A stretch of DNA of 64,000 bases, from positions 248,001 to 312,000 of the forward strand of contig NZ_CP108427.1 in assembly GCF_035982055.1 (NCBI RefSeq), in the 5' to 3' direction. Origin of the DNA: Streptomyces sp. NBC_01288 (GTDB taxonomy: Bacteria > Actinomycetota > Actinomycetes > Streptomycetales > Streptomycetaceae). The notes below the pieces were generated by a model. It made no database searches and had not been told where the DNA came from. It saw only the letters and a program-made list of their open reading frames with translations. Shown in pieces: positions 8,306-17,421 of the stretch; position 1 is the stretch's first letter, and every line of letters begins with the position of its first letter. A program made the position numbers and the translations under genes.

Positions 8306-9715
8306 TTACGAGGTGGGACCGACCGCCGTCGACAAGGTTTCCCTGGCCACCGCGACGAGCCGCTCCCGGACCAGCTCCATGCACAGCCGCATGTTCTTGT
8401 CCGCGATGACGTTGTCCGGGATGCGGCACGCGAACTGGAGTCCCTCGTGGACCCGGGTCACCCACGCGCACACCTGGTCGCCGTACGACACCCGGATCAG
8501 TCCGTACGCCTTCAGCTCCTGCCAGCGCTCCGAACCGGGCAGGGCACGGGAGTCCACGTAGGAGACGATCGAGTACAGGTCGGGGGACGTGGGCCGGAAG
8601 TCGGCGCCCAGCAGGCGAAGGACGCGCGCGATGGGCATGCGGGCCAGCGGGCGGTTCTCACGGAGGGTGGCGCGGACCATGCGCAGGGCGTGGTCGAAGT
8701 CCGTGGCGTGCTGGACGGGGATCTCGATCGGGGCACCGCCGACGTACCAGCCGACCGAGTCGGCCCAGCGGGACTTGGCGCGGGTGTGGAAGGGGACGAC
8801 GGTGCGGTACACGTCGAGGCCGCTGATCTCGCGGGCGGCGAGGGCGACGGCCGCGAGGATGCCGACGAGGCTGCCGCCGTAGGGGCGGCAGTACGCCTCG
8901 AAGGCCGCCGCGTCCGTCTCGTCGACGAGCATCTCCTGGAGGAACTTCTGGGTGGGCAGCGGTCCTTCGGGGTCGAGGCCGAGGTCGACGGGGAAGTTCG
9001 GCAGCTTGCCGTCGCAGCGGGCGATGAACTCGCGCCAGCGGGACACGACGGTGTGCGTGTCGTCGATCTGGTCGGCGTCGGTGCGCTCGCCCGCGCAGAA
9101 GTCGATGTAGCTGGCGACGGGCGCCGACTCGACGGCCTTCCCGGCGAGGCCGGCCTCGTACAGCTCGTGGACCTCGCCCGCGATGCGGTGCAGCGAGTAG
9201 GCGTCGACGTTGCTGTGGTCGAACGCCAGGTAGACGCTCGTGCCGTCGTCCCGGACGACCGCCGCGAAAAGGAAGTTGGGCCAGGTGAGCGCGTCGGCCG
9301 TCACATCGAAACGGTCCTGGAGATACCGGGTCAGCGTCACCGCGTCCGCGAACTCCCCCACGTCCTCGCGGTGCAGGGCCACGGCGTCGGCGTCCAGGGT
9401 GAAGCGGCGCATCTCGTCACCGGCCCACCGGAAACCGCTGCGCAGCGTCTCGTGCCGGAGCATCCAGGACCGCAACGCGCCCTGGAGCACGTCGAGTTCG
9501 ATCCGGCCCGGCATGTCGAACGCGGTACCGAGCCAGGTCGGCACGAACAGCCCGTCCTCGCGCACCGAGCGCGCCGTACGGATGTGGGACTCCTGCACGT
9601 ACGCCGGTGGCCGCGCGTCGTCCGGGAGGGCCCGCGCCGCTCCTACGGCCGCCGGGTGCAGCGTCCACTCGACGAGTCGTCCGGGTCGGATCTCGCACCG
9701 CTGAAGGTCACTCAT
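8306..9715 (-). CDS. Free-standing condensation-domain protein (NRPS C-domain / PapA-like acyltransferase)
   Basis: The 469-residue protein is a single condensation domain. Visible core motifs are RHETLRSGF near 88 (C2-like), the active-site segment AFDHSNVDAYS around 164-174 (HxxxD with H167 and D171; the usual first His is D166 and the final Gly is Ala) and a late WADSVGWYVGGAPIEIPV (C5-like). No carrier, adenylation or thioesterase domain adjoins it, so it may act on carrier-bound or CoA acyl groups as PapA-type acyltransferases do. The start at 9715 is the first with full homology; an upstream ATG at 9784 has no ribosome site. It is monocistronic. Confidence 0.85.
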   Translation of the reverse strand: MSDLQRCEIRPGRLVEWTLHPAAVGAARALPDDARPPAYVQESHIRTARSVREDGLFVPTWLGTAFDMPGRIELDVLQGALRSWMLRHETLRSGFRWAGDEMRRFTLDADAVALHREDVGEFADAVTLTRYLQDRFDVTADALTWPNFLFAAVVRDDGTSVYLAFDHSNVDAYSLHRIAGEVHELYEAGLAGKAVESAPVASYIDFCAGERTDADQIDDTHTVVSRWREFIARCDGKLPNFPVDLGLDPEGPLPTQKFLQEMLVDETDAAAFEAYCRPYGGSLVGILAAVALAAREISGLDVYRTVVPFHTRAKSRWADSVGWYVGGAPIEIPVQHATDFDHALRMVRATLRENRPLARMPIARVLRLLGADFRPTSPDLYSIVSYVDSRALPGSERWQELKAYGLIRVSYGDQVCAWVTRVHEGLQFACRIPDNVIADKNMRLCMELVRERLVAVARETLSTAVGPTS

Positions 9716-9872
9716 GCGCACAGGGCTCTCCGTTCGCCTGCCCACGGGAGGCCGCCGGGCACCACTGTCGATCCACGCCTCCATGCCGCTCGGGCACCGC
9801 TCACTGCATGGGAGATCAACGATCGGATATTCGGAAAGCAACGCTGTGAACAGGCTTGCTGATCAGTTCATT

Positions 9873-10403
9873 TCAGCCCGTGCGTCGCAGTCGCGCCGAG
9901 AGGTGGTGTTGCAACGGCTCCCCGACGGCCTCCAGGTCGTGGGTGAAGGTGAGTGTGGAGTCGTCGGTCAGGGTGTAGCGGCGCCGGGTGGCGGTGACCT
10001 TCTTGGCGGTGGGGGTGAGGGCGACCTCGTGGGTGGCGAGGTCGACCGTGTCGCCGGTGGCGGTTCCGACGAGGATCTCGGCGATGCCGGTCGGCTGGGT
10101 GATCAGTGCCTCGATCCGGGCTTCGGGCTGTAGGCGCCACCAACCGCTCTCGCGGGCGGCGGGGCGCAGGAGTGCGCCTTCGGCGTCGAGGATCCAGGCT
10201 CGGGCCTCGTAGTGCAGGAAGGGGCGGCCGTCGTGGCTGAAGGTGACGTCCTGGGCGTAGGTGAAGTCTCCGTCGAGGGTGGGGTATTCGCCCTTGCCTT
10301 GGCCGTGCCAGTGGCCGAGGAGGGCGAGTACGGGGGTGAGCAGCGGGTGGGGGGCGGGTTTCTCGTCGGGGTGGTGGGCGTCCGGATAAGAAGGGTTGGA
10401 CAC
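9873..10403 (-). CDS. Nitrobindin-type heme-binding protein (FABP-like; peroxynitrite isomerase family)
   Basis: The 176-residue beta-barrel protein has the nitrobindin signature [13 protein letters not shown] near residue 31 and a C-terminal [10 protein letters not shown] that supplies the proximal heme histidine in characterised members. Ferric nitrobindins bind NO and isomerise peroxynitrite to nitrate (family knowledge). Cytoplasmic, no signal peptide. It sits alone between the condensation protein and an empty stretch with hairpins, and nothing marks specific regulation. Confidence 0.9.
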   Translation of the reverse strand: MSNPSYPDAHHPDEKPAPHPLLTPVLALLGHWHGQGKGEYPTLDGDFTYAQDVTFSHDGRPFLHYEARAWILDAEGALLRPAARESGWWRLQPEARIEALITQPTGIAEILVGTATGDTVDLATHEVALTPTAKKVTATRRRYTLTDDSTLTFTHDLEAVGEPLQHHLSARLRRTG

Positions 10404-10520
10404 GGGGTCGCTCCTGGTGTTGATGCGTGGGTCGGTGCGCAGCCTAGGCGCTCCACTCGCTGTGACCCGATATGTCGTCGTTCGACTGCCGCGCCGTCGT
10501 GGCTGGTCGCGCAGTTCCCC

Positions 10521-10538
10521 GCGCCCCTTTCGGGGCGC
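10521..10538. terminator. GC-rich stem-loop of the Streptomyces-type intergenic repeat
   Basis: GCGCCCCTTTCGGGGCGC forms a 7-bp GC stem with a 4-base loop, preceded by GGTCGCGCAGTTCCCC. This combination recurs between genes in many Streptomyces genomes (recalled knowledge) and may act as a terminator. It lies 118 bases upstream of the nitrobindin start and 219 before the phospholipase gene, so it is not directly behind a gene end. Confidence 0.6.
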
Positions 10539-10586
10539 TGTAGTTGACCCGGGATTTGCCGGCTACGAAGTTTTTGCTAACTCGCG

Positions 10587-10663
10587 GGGACCCCATGAAC
10601 CGGGTCCCACCTGCACGGAGTCCCCTTTGTCCAGCCGAACTCGCGGCCGGTAATCGCGAGTTC
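10587..10663. promoter_or_regulatory. Two inverted repeats upstream of the secreted phospholipase gene
   Basis: The first is GGGACCC (10587-10593) and GGGTCCC (10602-10608) with an 8-base loop. The second is GAACTCGCG (10637-10645) and CGCGAGTTC (10655-10663) with a 9-base loop. Both lie 94-170 bases before the ATG at 10757. They may be operators or leader hairpins. The rest of the 353-base gap 10404-10756 holds only the 10521 stem-loop and the TAGGAG ribosome site. Confidence 0.5.
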
Positions 10664-10756
10664 ACCCTGCTCCTCTTCCACCCCGTTCTACGCGCGTGGT
10701 GTCATGCACCTGCCCGCCACCCCCCACGTGGGCATCAACTCGACTAGGAGTCACGC

Positions 10757-11752
10757 ATGTTGAGGACGTTCCTCGGCCGCGCGGGTGTCGCGCTGGCAGC
10801 CGGTGCCACCCTCTTCGTCACGGCTGTCCCCGCCAACGCCGCGACGTACACCGCCTTCGCCTTCTCGCAGGCCGGTACCACTCAGCCGACCATCTACGAC
10901 TTCATCAACTCGGCCACCTCCTCGCTCGACATGACGATGTACGAGCTGGAGGACACCACCGCCGTCAACGACCTGATCGCACTGGAGAACAAGGGCGTCA
11001 CCGTGCGGGTGGTGCTGGACCGCGCGCACCAGTCGGCCAACAGCTCGGCGTACACGGCGCTGACGAACGCGGGCGTGGGTGTGGTGTGGTCGCCGTCCGG
11101 CTTCGTCTACACGCACCAGAAGGCGATCACCGTGGACGCCACCAAGTCGCTTGTCCTGACCGGCAATCTGACCTCGCAGTACTACTCGACCGGCCGCGAC
11201 TACGGCGTCTTCACCGACGACACGCGTGATGTCGCCGCGATCGAGAAGGTGTTCAACGCGGACTATGCCGGCACCTCGGTCACCCCGACCGACGGCGACC
11301 ATCTGCTCTGGTCCCCCACCGACTCGCGTAGTCGTCTGCTCACCGTGATCAACGCGGCCACCACGACGTTGGACGTCGAGGAGTTGGAGTTCAGCGACAG
11401 CACGGTGGTCAACGCGATCGTGGCCAGAGCGAAGGCGGGCGTGACCGTGCGGGTGGTGCTGGAGACCCCGGGTGACTACTCCAGCGAGGTGTCCGCGATC
11501 AAGGCGGCCGGCGGCACGGTCGTCGGTTACTCGGACCCCGACGGCTTCTACATCCACGCCAAGGCCATGGTCGCCGACTACGGCCTGTCCACCCAGGAGG
11601 TGGAGGCGGGTTCGATGAACATCAGCAGCAACTCCCTCTCCAACAACCGGGAGTTGGGCATCATCCTCACCGGCACGGGCGTGGCCCAGTCCGTCGCCAC
11701 CACCATCGAGACGACGTTCAAGAGCGACTACGCGGGCGGTACCGCCGCCTAG
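10757..11752 (+). CDS. Secreted phospholipase D-like phosphodiesterase (two HKD motifs)
   Basis: The 331-residue protein starts with a Sec signal peptide (LGRAGVALAAGATLFVTAVP, cleavage near ANAA at residue 29). Two HxKxxxxD motifs are present: H120-K122-D127 (THQKAITVD) and H267-K269-D274 (IHAKAMVAD). The pair forms the active site of the PLD superfamily, which cleaves phospholipid head groups, nucleic acids or other phosphodiesters. At this length it is nearer the small PLD-like/Nuc group than the 500-residue Streptomyces PLDs, so the substrate is open. Its stop codon overlaps that of the convergent PucR gene. Confidence 0.9.
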   Translation: MLRTFLGRAGVALAAGATLFVTAVPANAATYTAFAFSQAGTTQPTIYDFINSATSSLDMTMYELEDTTAVNDLIALENKGVTVRVVLDRAHQSANSSAYTALTNAGVGVVWSPSGFVYTHQKAITVDATKSLVLTGNLTSQYYSTGRDYGVFTDDTRDVAAIEKVFNADYAGTSVTPTDGDHLLWSPTDSRSRLLTVINAATTTLDVEELEFSDSTVVNAIVARAKAGVTVRVVLETPGDYSSEVSAIKAAGGTVVGYSDPDGFYIHAKAMVADYGLSTQEVEAGSMNISSNSLSNNRELGIILTGTGVAQSVATTIETTFKSDYAGGTAA

Positions 11753-13002
11753 GAATTCCGTGTGTCGTCGGTCGACTCCGGGGTCGGGGGCCTCGGAGTC
11801 TGCCGTACCGCGCGCAGGGCGAGGGCGAGTTCGGTGATGCCGCGTGGGTCGGTCAGTGAGCGGCCGGTGCGTTCGGCGATGCGGCGCAGGCGGGTGCGTA
11901 CGGTGTTGGGGTGGACGTAGAGCTGTTTGGCGGCCTCCTCGGCGGAGCCGCCGCAGTCGAACCAGACGTCCAACGTGTCGAGCAGCAGGGCGCGTTCGTC
12001 GGCGGGCAGGGCCTCGATGGGGCCGAGGACCCTGGCGGCGACGCGGGCCATGACGTCGGGTGCGCCGGCTGTCGCGACGGCGAGCGGTGAGTCGTCGAAG
12101 ACGGTGACGGCGCTGCTCTCCGCGTCGCCGCCGCGCATCGCGACCTTGGCGAAGCGCAGGGCGTCGCCGGTGCGGTTGAGGTCGTCGTAGGAGGGGCTCA
12201 CGCCGACGCGTCGCTCCGCGTGGTCCCGCAACACCTCGACCAGGTCGGGCAGATCGCGCGGGGTGCGCAGGTGCACGATGCCGAGCTGGAGGTCGGGGCG
12301 CAGTCGCCAGGCGGAGCGGATGCCGCGCCGGGTCAGGAGGGCCGTGACGTCCGGCAGGGCCTGTCGGCCGATCCCCGGCACCTCGGCGGCTACCACGGCG
12401 AACGGTCCGCCGTGCGGCACGCGCAGCACCTCCGCCGCCGACCACACCGCGTCGGCGTCCATGCTCCTGCCCTCCAGGAGTGCTTCCACCAGCGCCGAGC
12501 GCTCCTGGTCGCCGACGAGGAGCCGTCGGGCCACCTCGTCGTGGTATCCGGAGACCATGCCTTCGGTGATGCCGTCCTGGATCTCCCACATGGCGGTGGC
12601 CGCCGCGACCAGAACGTCGTTGCCCACCAGGGCAGTTGTGGTGGCCTCGGTGACGACCGACTCCCAGAAGTACCTCACGCCGACGCGGTAGGCCGTCATC
12701 ACGGTGGGCAGCGGCACGTTCTGCCGGGCGCGTCGACGCCCGATGGCTGCGGCGGCCTCGGTGTCCAGCGGCACCTGTCCGGTGAGCGCCTGGAGTGCGT
12801 TGCCCACGTGGGTCCGGCAGGCCTCCTCCAGGTCCTCCTCGGGCACCGCGTCGTAGTGGTACTCGCGTGAGCCGGCGCGGATCCGCGCCGCCATCTCCTT
12901 CGCCAGTTCCCCGACGCGTTCCAGCAGTACGGTCGCCAGGGCTCTGATCTCCTTGTCGACCAATGTCTTCTCCGGCTCACCGATCACAGGGGCTTGTTCC
13001 AC
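11749..13002 (-). CDS. PucR-family regulator with RsbRD-like N-terminal domain
   Basis: The 417-residue protein has a helical N-terminal domain (about 10-165, with a YRVGVRYFWE segment typical of the RsbT co-antagonist/RsbRD-like domain), a middle GGDEF-like fold (about 180-300) and a C-terminal PucR HTH: EEAAKQLYVHPNTVRTRLRR at about 355. The start is a GTG at 13002, 18 bases after the LAL gene's stop; no strong ribosome site is seen and a GTG five codons in is an alternative. The start region itself is one copy of a 22-bp duplication. It shares its promoter with, or is read through from, the LAL gene. Confidence 0.88.
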   Translation of the reverse strand: MEQAPVIGEPEKTLVDKEIRALATVLLERVGELAKEMAARIRAGSREYHYDAVPEEDLEEACRTHVGNALQALTGQVPLDTEAAAAIGRRRARQNVPLPTVMTAYRVGVRYFWESVVTEATTTALVGNDVLVAAATAMWEIQDGITEGMVSGYHDEVARRLLVGDQERSALVEALLEGRSMDADAVWSAAEVLRVPHGGPFAVVAAEVPGIGRQALPDVTALLTRRGIRSAWRLRPDLQLGIVHLRTPRDLPDLVEVLRDHAERRVGVSPSYDDLNRTGDALRFAKVAMRGGDAESSAVTVFDDSPLAVATAGAPDVMARVAARVLGPIEALPADERALLLDTLDVWFDCGGSAEEAAKQLYVHPNTVRTRLRRIAERTGRSLTDPRGITELALALRAVRQTPRPPTPESTDDTRNS

Positions 13003-13024
13003 CGATCAGAGGGGCTGGTTCTAC
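12981..13024. repeat. 22-bp tandem duplication joining two regulator genes
   Basis: Positions 12981-13002 and 13003-13024 are a head-to-tail duplication matching at 19 of 22 bases (CGATCAcAGGGGCTtGTTCcAC against CGATCAgAGGGGCTgGTTCtAC). One copy holds the GTG start of the PucR gene and the other holds the TAG stop of the LAL gene, so the duplication appears to have created or moved the start. Confidence 0.85.
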
Positions 13025-15834
13025 GGTACCGCCGGACCCGCGGCCCGCGCCGCGGCTCCGGGTGACATGGCCTCCAGGGCGGCGCGGAGTGCGGCGCGTG
13101 AGGTGATGCCGAGTTTGGGGTAGAGCCGGTGCAGATGGGAGCCGACGGTGCGGTGGGAGAGGAACAGCCGCTCGCCGATCTGCCGGTTGGTGAGGCCCAC
13201 GGCCGCCAGCTCGGCGATCTGCCGTTCCTGCACGGTCAGCGCGGCGGCCGGTGCGGCGGGACCGCTGGGGGTGACGACGCCGGTGGCGCGCAGTTCGTTG
13301 CGGGCCCGCTGGGCCATGGCCCGGGCGCCGATGCGGTCGAAGGTTTCGAGGGCGGCGCTCAGACAGCTGCGCGCGTGGTGGTCGCGGCCGCGGCGCAGCC
13401 ACTGTCCGTAGGCGAGCTGGACGCGTGCGTGTTCCCACGGCCAGCGGGCCGCGTGGGGCAGGGCGAGGGCCGCCTCGAACAGGGGCCCGGCGTCGTCCTC
13501 GTCGGCGGCGACGGCCTCGGCTCCGGCGCAGATCAGCGCGGTGCGCGAGGAGATCCGGTGGATGCCCGCCGTCCGCGCGGCGGCGACCTGCTCGCGGGCC
13601 TCGTCCGTACGGCCGGTACGGACGGCCGCCTCGACCAGGTCCAGGACCAGCCACCGGCCCGGGATGCCGGTACCGGGTGCGCCGGCGGGATCGATCCGGC
13701 CCACTTGGACATAGGCCTCCTCGTAGTCGCCCTGCCCCATGGCCGCGAGGTGGCGGGCCGAGCGGGCGTAGGCCTCCGTCACCTCGATGCCCCGGGGCGC
13801 GGCCCAGGTCGTGGTCTCCTCGCTGCGGGTCCGGGCGAGGTCCCCGTCGCCGCGCGCCGCCGCGCCCGTCGCGAGCAGGGCCCGGATCTGCCGCTCCCAG
13901 AAGCGGTAGCCGTGGGCCGCCGCCAGCTCCAGCCCCTCCTGTGCCAGGCGCTCGGCCTCGTCCCAGCGGCCGTGGACGTAGGAGTCGTGGCAGAGCAGCA
14001 TCAGCGCGGGGACGGCCATGGCGATCGCGCCGCCGTCGCGTTCGCGTTCGATCATGCGGGAGACCAGGTACCGGTGGTCCGACAGGGCGTCCATCGCGAC
14101 CGCCGCGCAGGCCAATGGGATCAGTTCCCAGGGTGCCGCGTCGGCGGGCAGTGTCGCGAAGGCGTCGGCGAGGCCCTTGCGCAGCGCGTCGGAGGCGGTG
14201 GTGGGGTGGACGTACGCCTCGTAGCAGAGTCTGATCGCGGTCATCGCGGTCGGTTCGAACCGGTCCAGCGCGGTCTTGAGAAGCCGCCACGGCTCGGGTC
14301 GGTGGGTGTGGACGCTGACGAGCAGCAGCGCGTACAGGATGCCGCGGTGCTCCCAGTCGTCGTCCGTGGCGGTGGCGGTGTTGTCGTCGAGCGCCCTGGT
14401 CAGGAGGCGGTGGGCGGCATCGATGTCACCCTCGTCGTGGGTGAGGAGCTGGGCGGTGGCGGCGAAGGCGAGTCCGGTCGGTCTGTCGGCGACCCGTGCG
14501 GCCTCGGTCAACAGCCTTGGTACGTCGTCGAGTTGGCCGGTGAAGGTGGCGAAGTAGGCGGCCTCGGTCAGTCGGCGGGACCGGTCGCCCGGGTGCGGGC
14601 TGAGTTCACCGGCCCGTACGAGCGCGGCCACGGCGGCGGACGCGGCACCCCGTCGCCGGTCGGAGACGCCTGTCTCGCCGTGCCGCCAGGCGGACAGGGC
14701 CGCGTCGTCCAGCGCCCGGGCCAGCGTCTCGTCCGGCCCGGTCACGGCCTCGGCGACGTGCCACGCCCGGCGCGCGGGTACGTCGGTCAGGGCGGCGGCC
14801 AGGGAGAGGTGGGCGCGGCGGCGGTCGCCGGGGCAGGCCAGGTGCACGATCGCGGCGCGGGTCAGCCGATGGCGAAAGGTGATGCGTCCGACGCGTGCGT
14901 CGACCTGGATCAGGTCGGCTTCCCGCGCCGGGGCGAGGGCATCGAAGCCGTCGGCCTCCCCCGCGGCCCGCCGGATCACGGGCCGGCCGACTCCGGGATC
15001 GAGTGCGGCCATGAGAAGGGCTGTTCGGGTCGGCGCGGGCAGTGCTTCGACGGCGGAGGCGAAGGCCGCCTCCAGTCGCCCGGACAGGGGCAGGAGCGCG
15101 GGGAGCGGGAGGTGGCCCGAGCGTTGCCGGGCGTTCAGCTCCTTCGGCAACTCCCGCAGCGCCAGCGGGTTTCCCGCGGCCTCGGCCAGCACCCGCCGCC
15201 GTACCGACGGCCCCAACTCGGGCCACCGGCCGTCCAGTAACTCGACCGCCTCCGGCTCGGCCAACGGTCCGATCTCCCGTACGGGCAGGTCGAGTTGGTC
15301 ACAGAAGCTCTCCGCTCCAGAACGCGCGGCGGCCACGAAGACGATCGGATGGTCGCTGATCCTGCGAACGACGAAACCGAGCGCGGTCGCACTGGCCGGG
15401 TCGATCCACGGCACATCGTCGGCGACCATCAACAAGGGCCGCTCGACGGCGACTTCACCGAGCAGCGCGAGCACCGCGGTCCCGGCGGCCGACGGATCCG
15501 GCGACGGTCCGGGCGCGAGACCGAAGATCCGCTCGACGACATCACGATGGTGCCCGGCGAGCCGCTCGGTGTACCGGCGCAGCGGATAGAGGAGCTGATG
15601 CAACGCCGAGTAGGTCATCCCGGACTCGAACTCCACGGCGGAGGACCGCAGGACCCGCATTCCATCCGCTACGGCCCGTGCCGCGGCGGCGTCCAGCAGC
15701 ACGGTCTTCCCCACCCCCGGACCACCGCGCAGCAGCAGGCCGGGGCGATCCCCGTCACCCCCGGCCGACAGCGCGTCCAGCAGCCGCAACTCGGCCGCGC
15801 GACCGACCAGGTCCGCTCCAGGCCGTGAGGTCAC
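13021..15834 (-). CDS. LAL-type LuxR regulator (large ATP-binding) 1
   Basis: The 937-residue protein has an N-terminal AAA/STAND ATPase (Walker A GGPGVGKT at 37-44, Walker B PLLMVADD at 133-140), a long helical middle with TPR-like repeats and a C-terminal LuxR HTH (LTVQERQIAELAAVGLTNRQ, then SHRTVGSHLHRLYPKLGI). Such proteins activate transcription after sensing a ligand and binding ATP. The GTG at 15834 is chosen because GGAGGGAAG precedes it. A -10 like TATACT lies on the minus strand at 15868-15873, giving a leader of about 30 bases. The PucR gene follows directly. Confidence 0.93.
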   Translation of the reverse strand: MTSRPGADLVGRAAELRLLDALSAGGDGDRPGLLLRGGPGVGKTVLLDAAAARAVADGMRVLRSSAVEFESGMTYSALHQLLYPLRRYTERLAGHHRDVVERIFGLAPGPSPDPSAAGTAVLALLGEVAVERPLLMVADDVPWIDPASATALGFVVRRISDHPIVFVAAARSGAESFCDQLDLPVREIGPLAEPEAVELLDGRWPELGPSVRRRVLAEAAGNPLALRELPKELNARQRSGHLPLPALLPLSGRLEAAFASAVEALPAPTRTALLMAALDPGVGRPVIRRAAGEADGFDALAPAREADLIQVDARVGRITFRHRLTRAAIVHLACPGDRRRAHLSLAAALTDVPARRAWHVAEAVTGPDETLARALDDAALSAWRHGETGVSDRRRGAASAAVAALVRAGELSPHPGDRSRRLTEAAYFATFTGQLDDVPRLLTEAARVADRPTGLAFAATAQLLTHDEGDIDAAHRLLTRALDDNTATATDDDWEHRGILYALLLVSVHTHRPEPWRLLKTALDRFEPTAMTAIRLCYEAYVHPTTASDALRKGLADAFATLPADAAPWELIPLACAAVAMDALSDHRYLVSRMIERERDGGAIAMAVPALMLLCHDSYVHGRWDEAERLAQEGLELAAAHGYRFWERQIRALLATGAAARGDGDLARTRSEETTTWAAPRGIEVTEAYARSARHLAAMGQGDYEEAYVQVGRIDPAGAPGTGIPGRWLVLDLVEAAVRTGRTDEAREQVAAARTAGIHRISSRTALICAGAEAVAADEDDAGPLFEAALALPHAARWPWEHARVQLAYGQWLRRGRDHHARSCLSAALETFDRIGARAMAQRARNELRATGVVTPSGPAAPAAALTVQERQIAELAAVGLTNRQIGERLFLSHRTVGSHLHRLYPKLGITSRAALRAALEAMSPGAAARAAGPAVP

Positions 15835-16161
15835 CGACTTCCCTCCGTCAAGTTGCTTGCCTAAAGAAGTATATCCAGTCGGCGCGAGGGAATGCGTGTG
15901 CACTTCCCTCCACAACAAGATCGTCGCTGATCCAGTGACAGGGGTCGATGTTCCCGGTCACAGCATTCGGGGCCGACGGCAGTGGCCGCCCACACGGCCG
16001 CCTCGCCGTCGCGTCGCAACCGTCACGCGACGACGGAGCGGCAGGCGGTATCGCGCCGTATCCGCCCGCCGGAAGCAGCAGGCCGTGGGTGGTGTCCCAC
16101 GGCCCGCTGCCCCGGCGGTCCGGCCGGCCCTCGCACCCGCGGGTGCGTCAGAGGGCGACGG
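15835..16161. other. 327-base gap without a gene
   Basis: The part next to 15835 carries the promoter of the LAL gene (TATACT on the minus strand at 15868-15873). The remainder, up to the stop of the coiled-coil gene at 16162, has no frame with convincing coding character, no strong hairpin and no repeat. Confidence 0.5.
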
Positions 16162-16626
16162 CTACTGCGCGGCCTCGGCCGCTTCGTCCGCCTCGACCCG
16201 CGCCAGCACCGCGTCCAGCGTGGCGTACTCCGCCTCCTCCACGGCCGCGATCGCGAACTCGATCGCGTCGGCCGCGTAGTCCTCGGCGTCGTCGGCGGCG
16301 TGGCCCAGCCGCTTCGCGTCGCGCTCGGCCTTGCGGTCCTCCAGTTTGGTGCGGACCGAGCCCACGTGGTCCTGCCAGGAGGTCTGTACCTGGTTCCAGC
16401 TTCCGGTGACGTTCTCCTTGGCCCGCTGGCCGCTCGACTGCAACCGCTGCGCGCCCTGTTCGGCCTTGTCCTTGGCGTCGGCCACCGCGGCGGACAGCTT
16501 CTGCCGGTCCTCCGCGACACTGGCGGCCACGGTGCGCTGGGCATCCTGGGCCTTCTGGGAAAGCACGGCGAGGCGGGCGGCGGGGCCGTCCGAGGTGGCG
16601 TTCTTCTGCGGCGTCGGGTCCGACAT
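16162..16626 (-). CDS. Small charged coiled-coil protein of unknown function
   Basis: The 154-residue protein is almost wholly helical and rich in Ala, Glu, Lys and Asp (LSQKAQDAQRTVAASVAEDR; KLEDRKAERDAKRLGHAADD), with a long coiled coil and two short Trp-containing turns. It lacks Cys, a signal peptide and membrane spans. It resembles phasin-like or stress-associated coiled-coil proteins in composition only. It is transcribed away from the DUF1003 gene at 16865, beside WhiB and the LAL regulators. Confidence 0.75.
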   Translation of the reverse strand: MSDPTPQKNATSDGPAARLAVLSQKAQDAQRTVAASVAEDRQKLSAAVADAKDKAEQGAQRLQSSGQRAKENVTGSWNQVQTSWQDHVGSVRTKLEDRKAERDAKRLGHAADDAEDYAADAIEFAIAAVEEAEYATLDAVLARVEADEAAEAAQ

Positions 16627-16864
16627 GGTGATCCCTTCCTTGACGGATACGTCCTGCTCGATGACGCGAGGTACCGAGGTACACGCCTCAACTGCCCGTC
16701 ACTCTTCCGTCGCGCCGCCCCGGCCCGCTTGCGTCAATCGACTCAACGGACGGCGTAGGGATGCGCAATGTGGCCTCCGCCGCAGTCAGTTGACCCAAGG
16801 AAGGCGCCCGGCCCGTCCCTACGCTGACGGACATCTCTCGTGAGCAGCGGATCAAGGAGTGCCC

Positions 16865-17353
16865 GTGCCCCCTGGAACCAATGGGTTCGACATACGACTG
16901 CCGAACGAGCAGGCCGTGCTCGCGCGCATGCGGGGAACCCAGGACCGGATCGCGGACGCGATCACCACCTTCGCCGGGACCATGCAGTTCGTATACCTCC
17001 ACGCGCTGTGGTTCGCGGTCTGGATCACCTTCAACGAGGGGCTGTTCGGCCCCTCCGCGGTCTGGGACCCGTACCCGTTCGGACTGCTCACGATGATCGT
17101 CAGCCTGGAGGCGATCTTCCTGTCGACCTTCGTGATGGTCAGCCAGAACCGCCAGGCGATCCGCGAGAAGGTCCGCGCCGACCTCGCCTTCGAGACCAAC
17201 ATCCGCTCCGAGGTGTGGTCGGCCCACATGGGCCATGTCCTCGGGATCAGCGCCGAGCAGGTCGAGGAGGACGTCCGGACACTCCTGGCGCAGAACCGGG
17301 CGAAAATGAACGACTCCGAGCCGATACCGACCGCCCATCGGTCAATCGACTGA
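16865..17353 (+). CDS. DUF1003 family membrane protein
   Basis: The 162-residue protein has two membrane spans (about residues 36-52 and 70-90) with the DUF1003 hallmarks MQFVYLHALWFAVWITFN and YPFGLLTMIVSLEAIFLSTF, then MVSQNRQ and a soluble helical tail. Function is unknown across the family. The GTG at 16865 is chosen because AAGGAG (16854-16859) is correctly placed; a GTG two codons earlier overlaps that site. Confidence 0.88.
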   Translation: MPPGTNGFDIRLPNEQAVLARMRGTQDRIADAITTFAGTMQFVYLHALWFAVWITFNEGLFGPSAVWDPYPFGLLTMIVSLEAIFLSTFVMVSQNRQAIREKVRADLAFETNIRSEVWSAHMGHVLGISAEQVEEDVRTLLAQNRAKMNDSEPIPTAHRSID

Positions 17354-17421
17354 AGCCATGACGCAGCCCCGGCGACGACGATGATCCGCACCGGATCGAC
17401 CCGTCACCGGGAGGAAGCGTC

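Noticed and set aside
10660..10695. PHO box before the phospholipase-like gene (GTTCACC followed by CTTCCAC and GTTCTAC)
   Set aside because: The spacing between the GTTCAC-like words is not the regular 11 bases needed for PhoP direct repeats and only the first word matches well.
13129..15240. Very long open frame on the plus strand opposite the first LAL gene
   Set aside because: Composition is Gly/Arg/Val-rich with no recognisable domain, and it lies wholly within a well-supported gene; in high-GC DNA such antisense frames are expected.
15853..15869. Another MarR box (TTGCTTGCCTAAAGAAG) before the first LAL gene
   Set aside because: Only the left half matches; the AAGCA half-site is missing and the gene is far from the MarR cluster.
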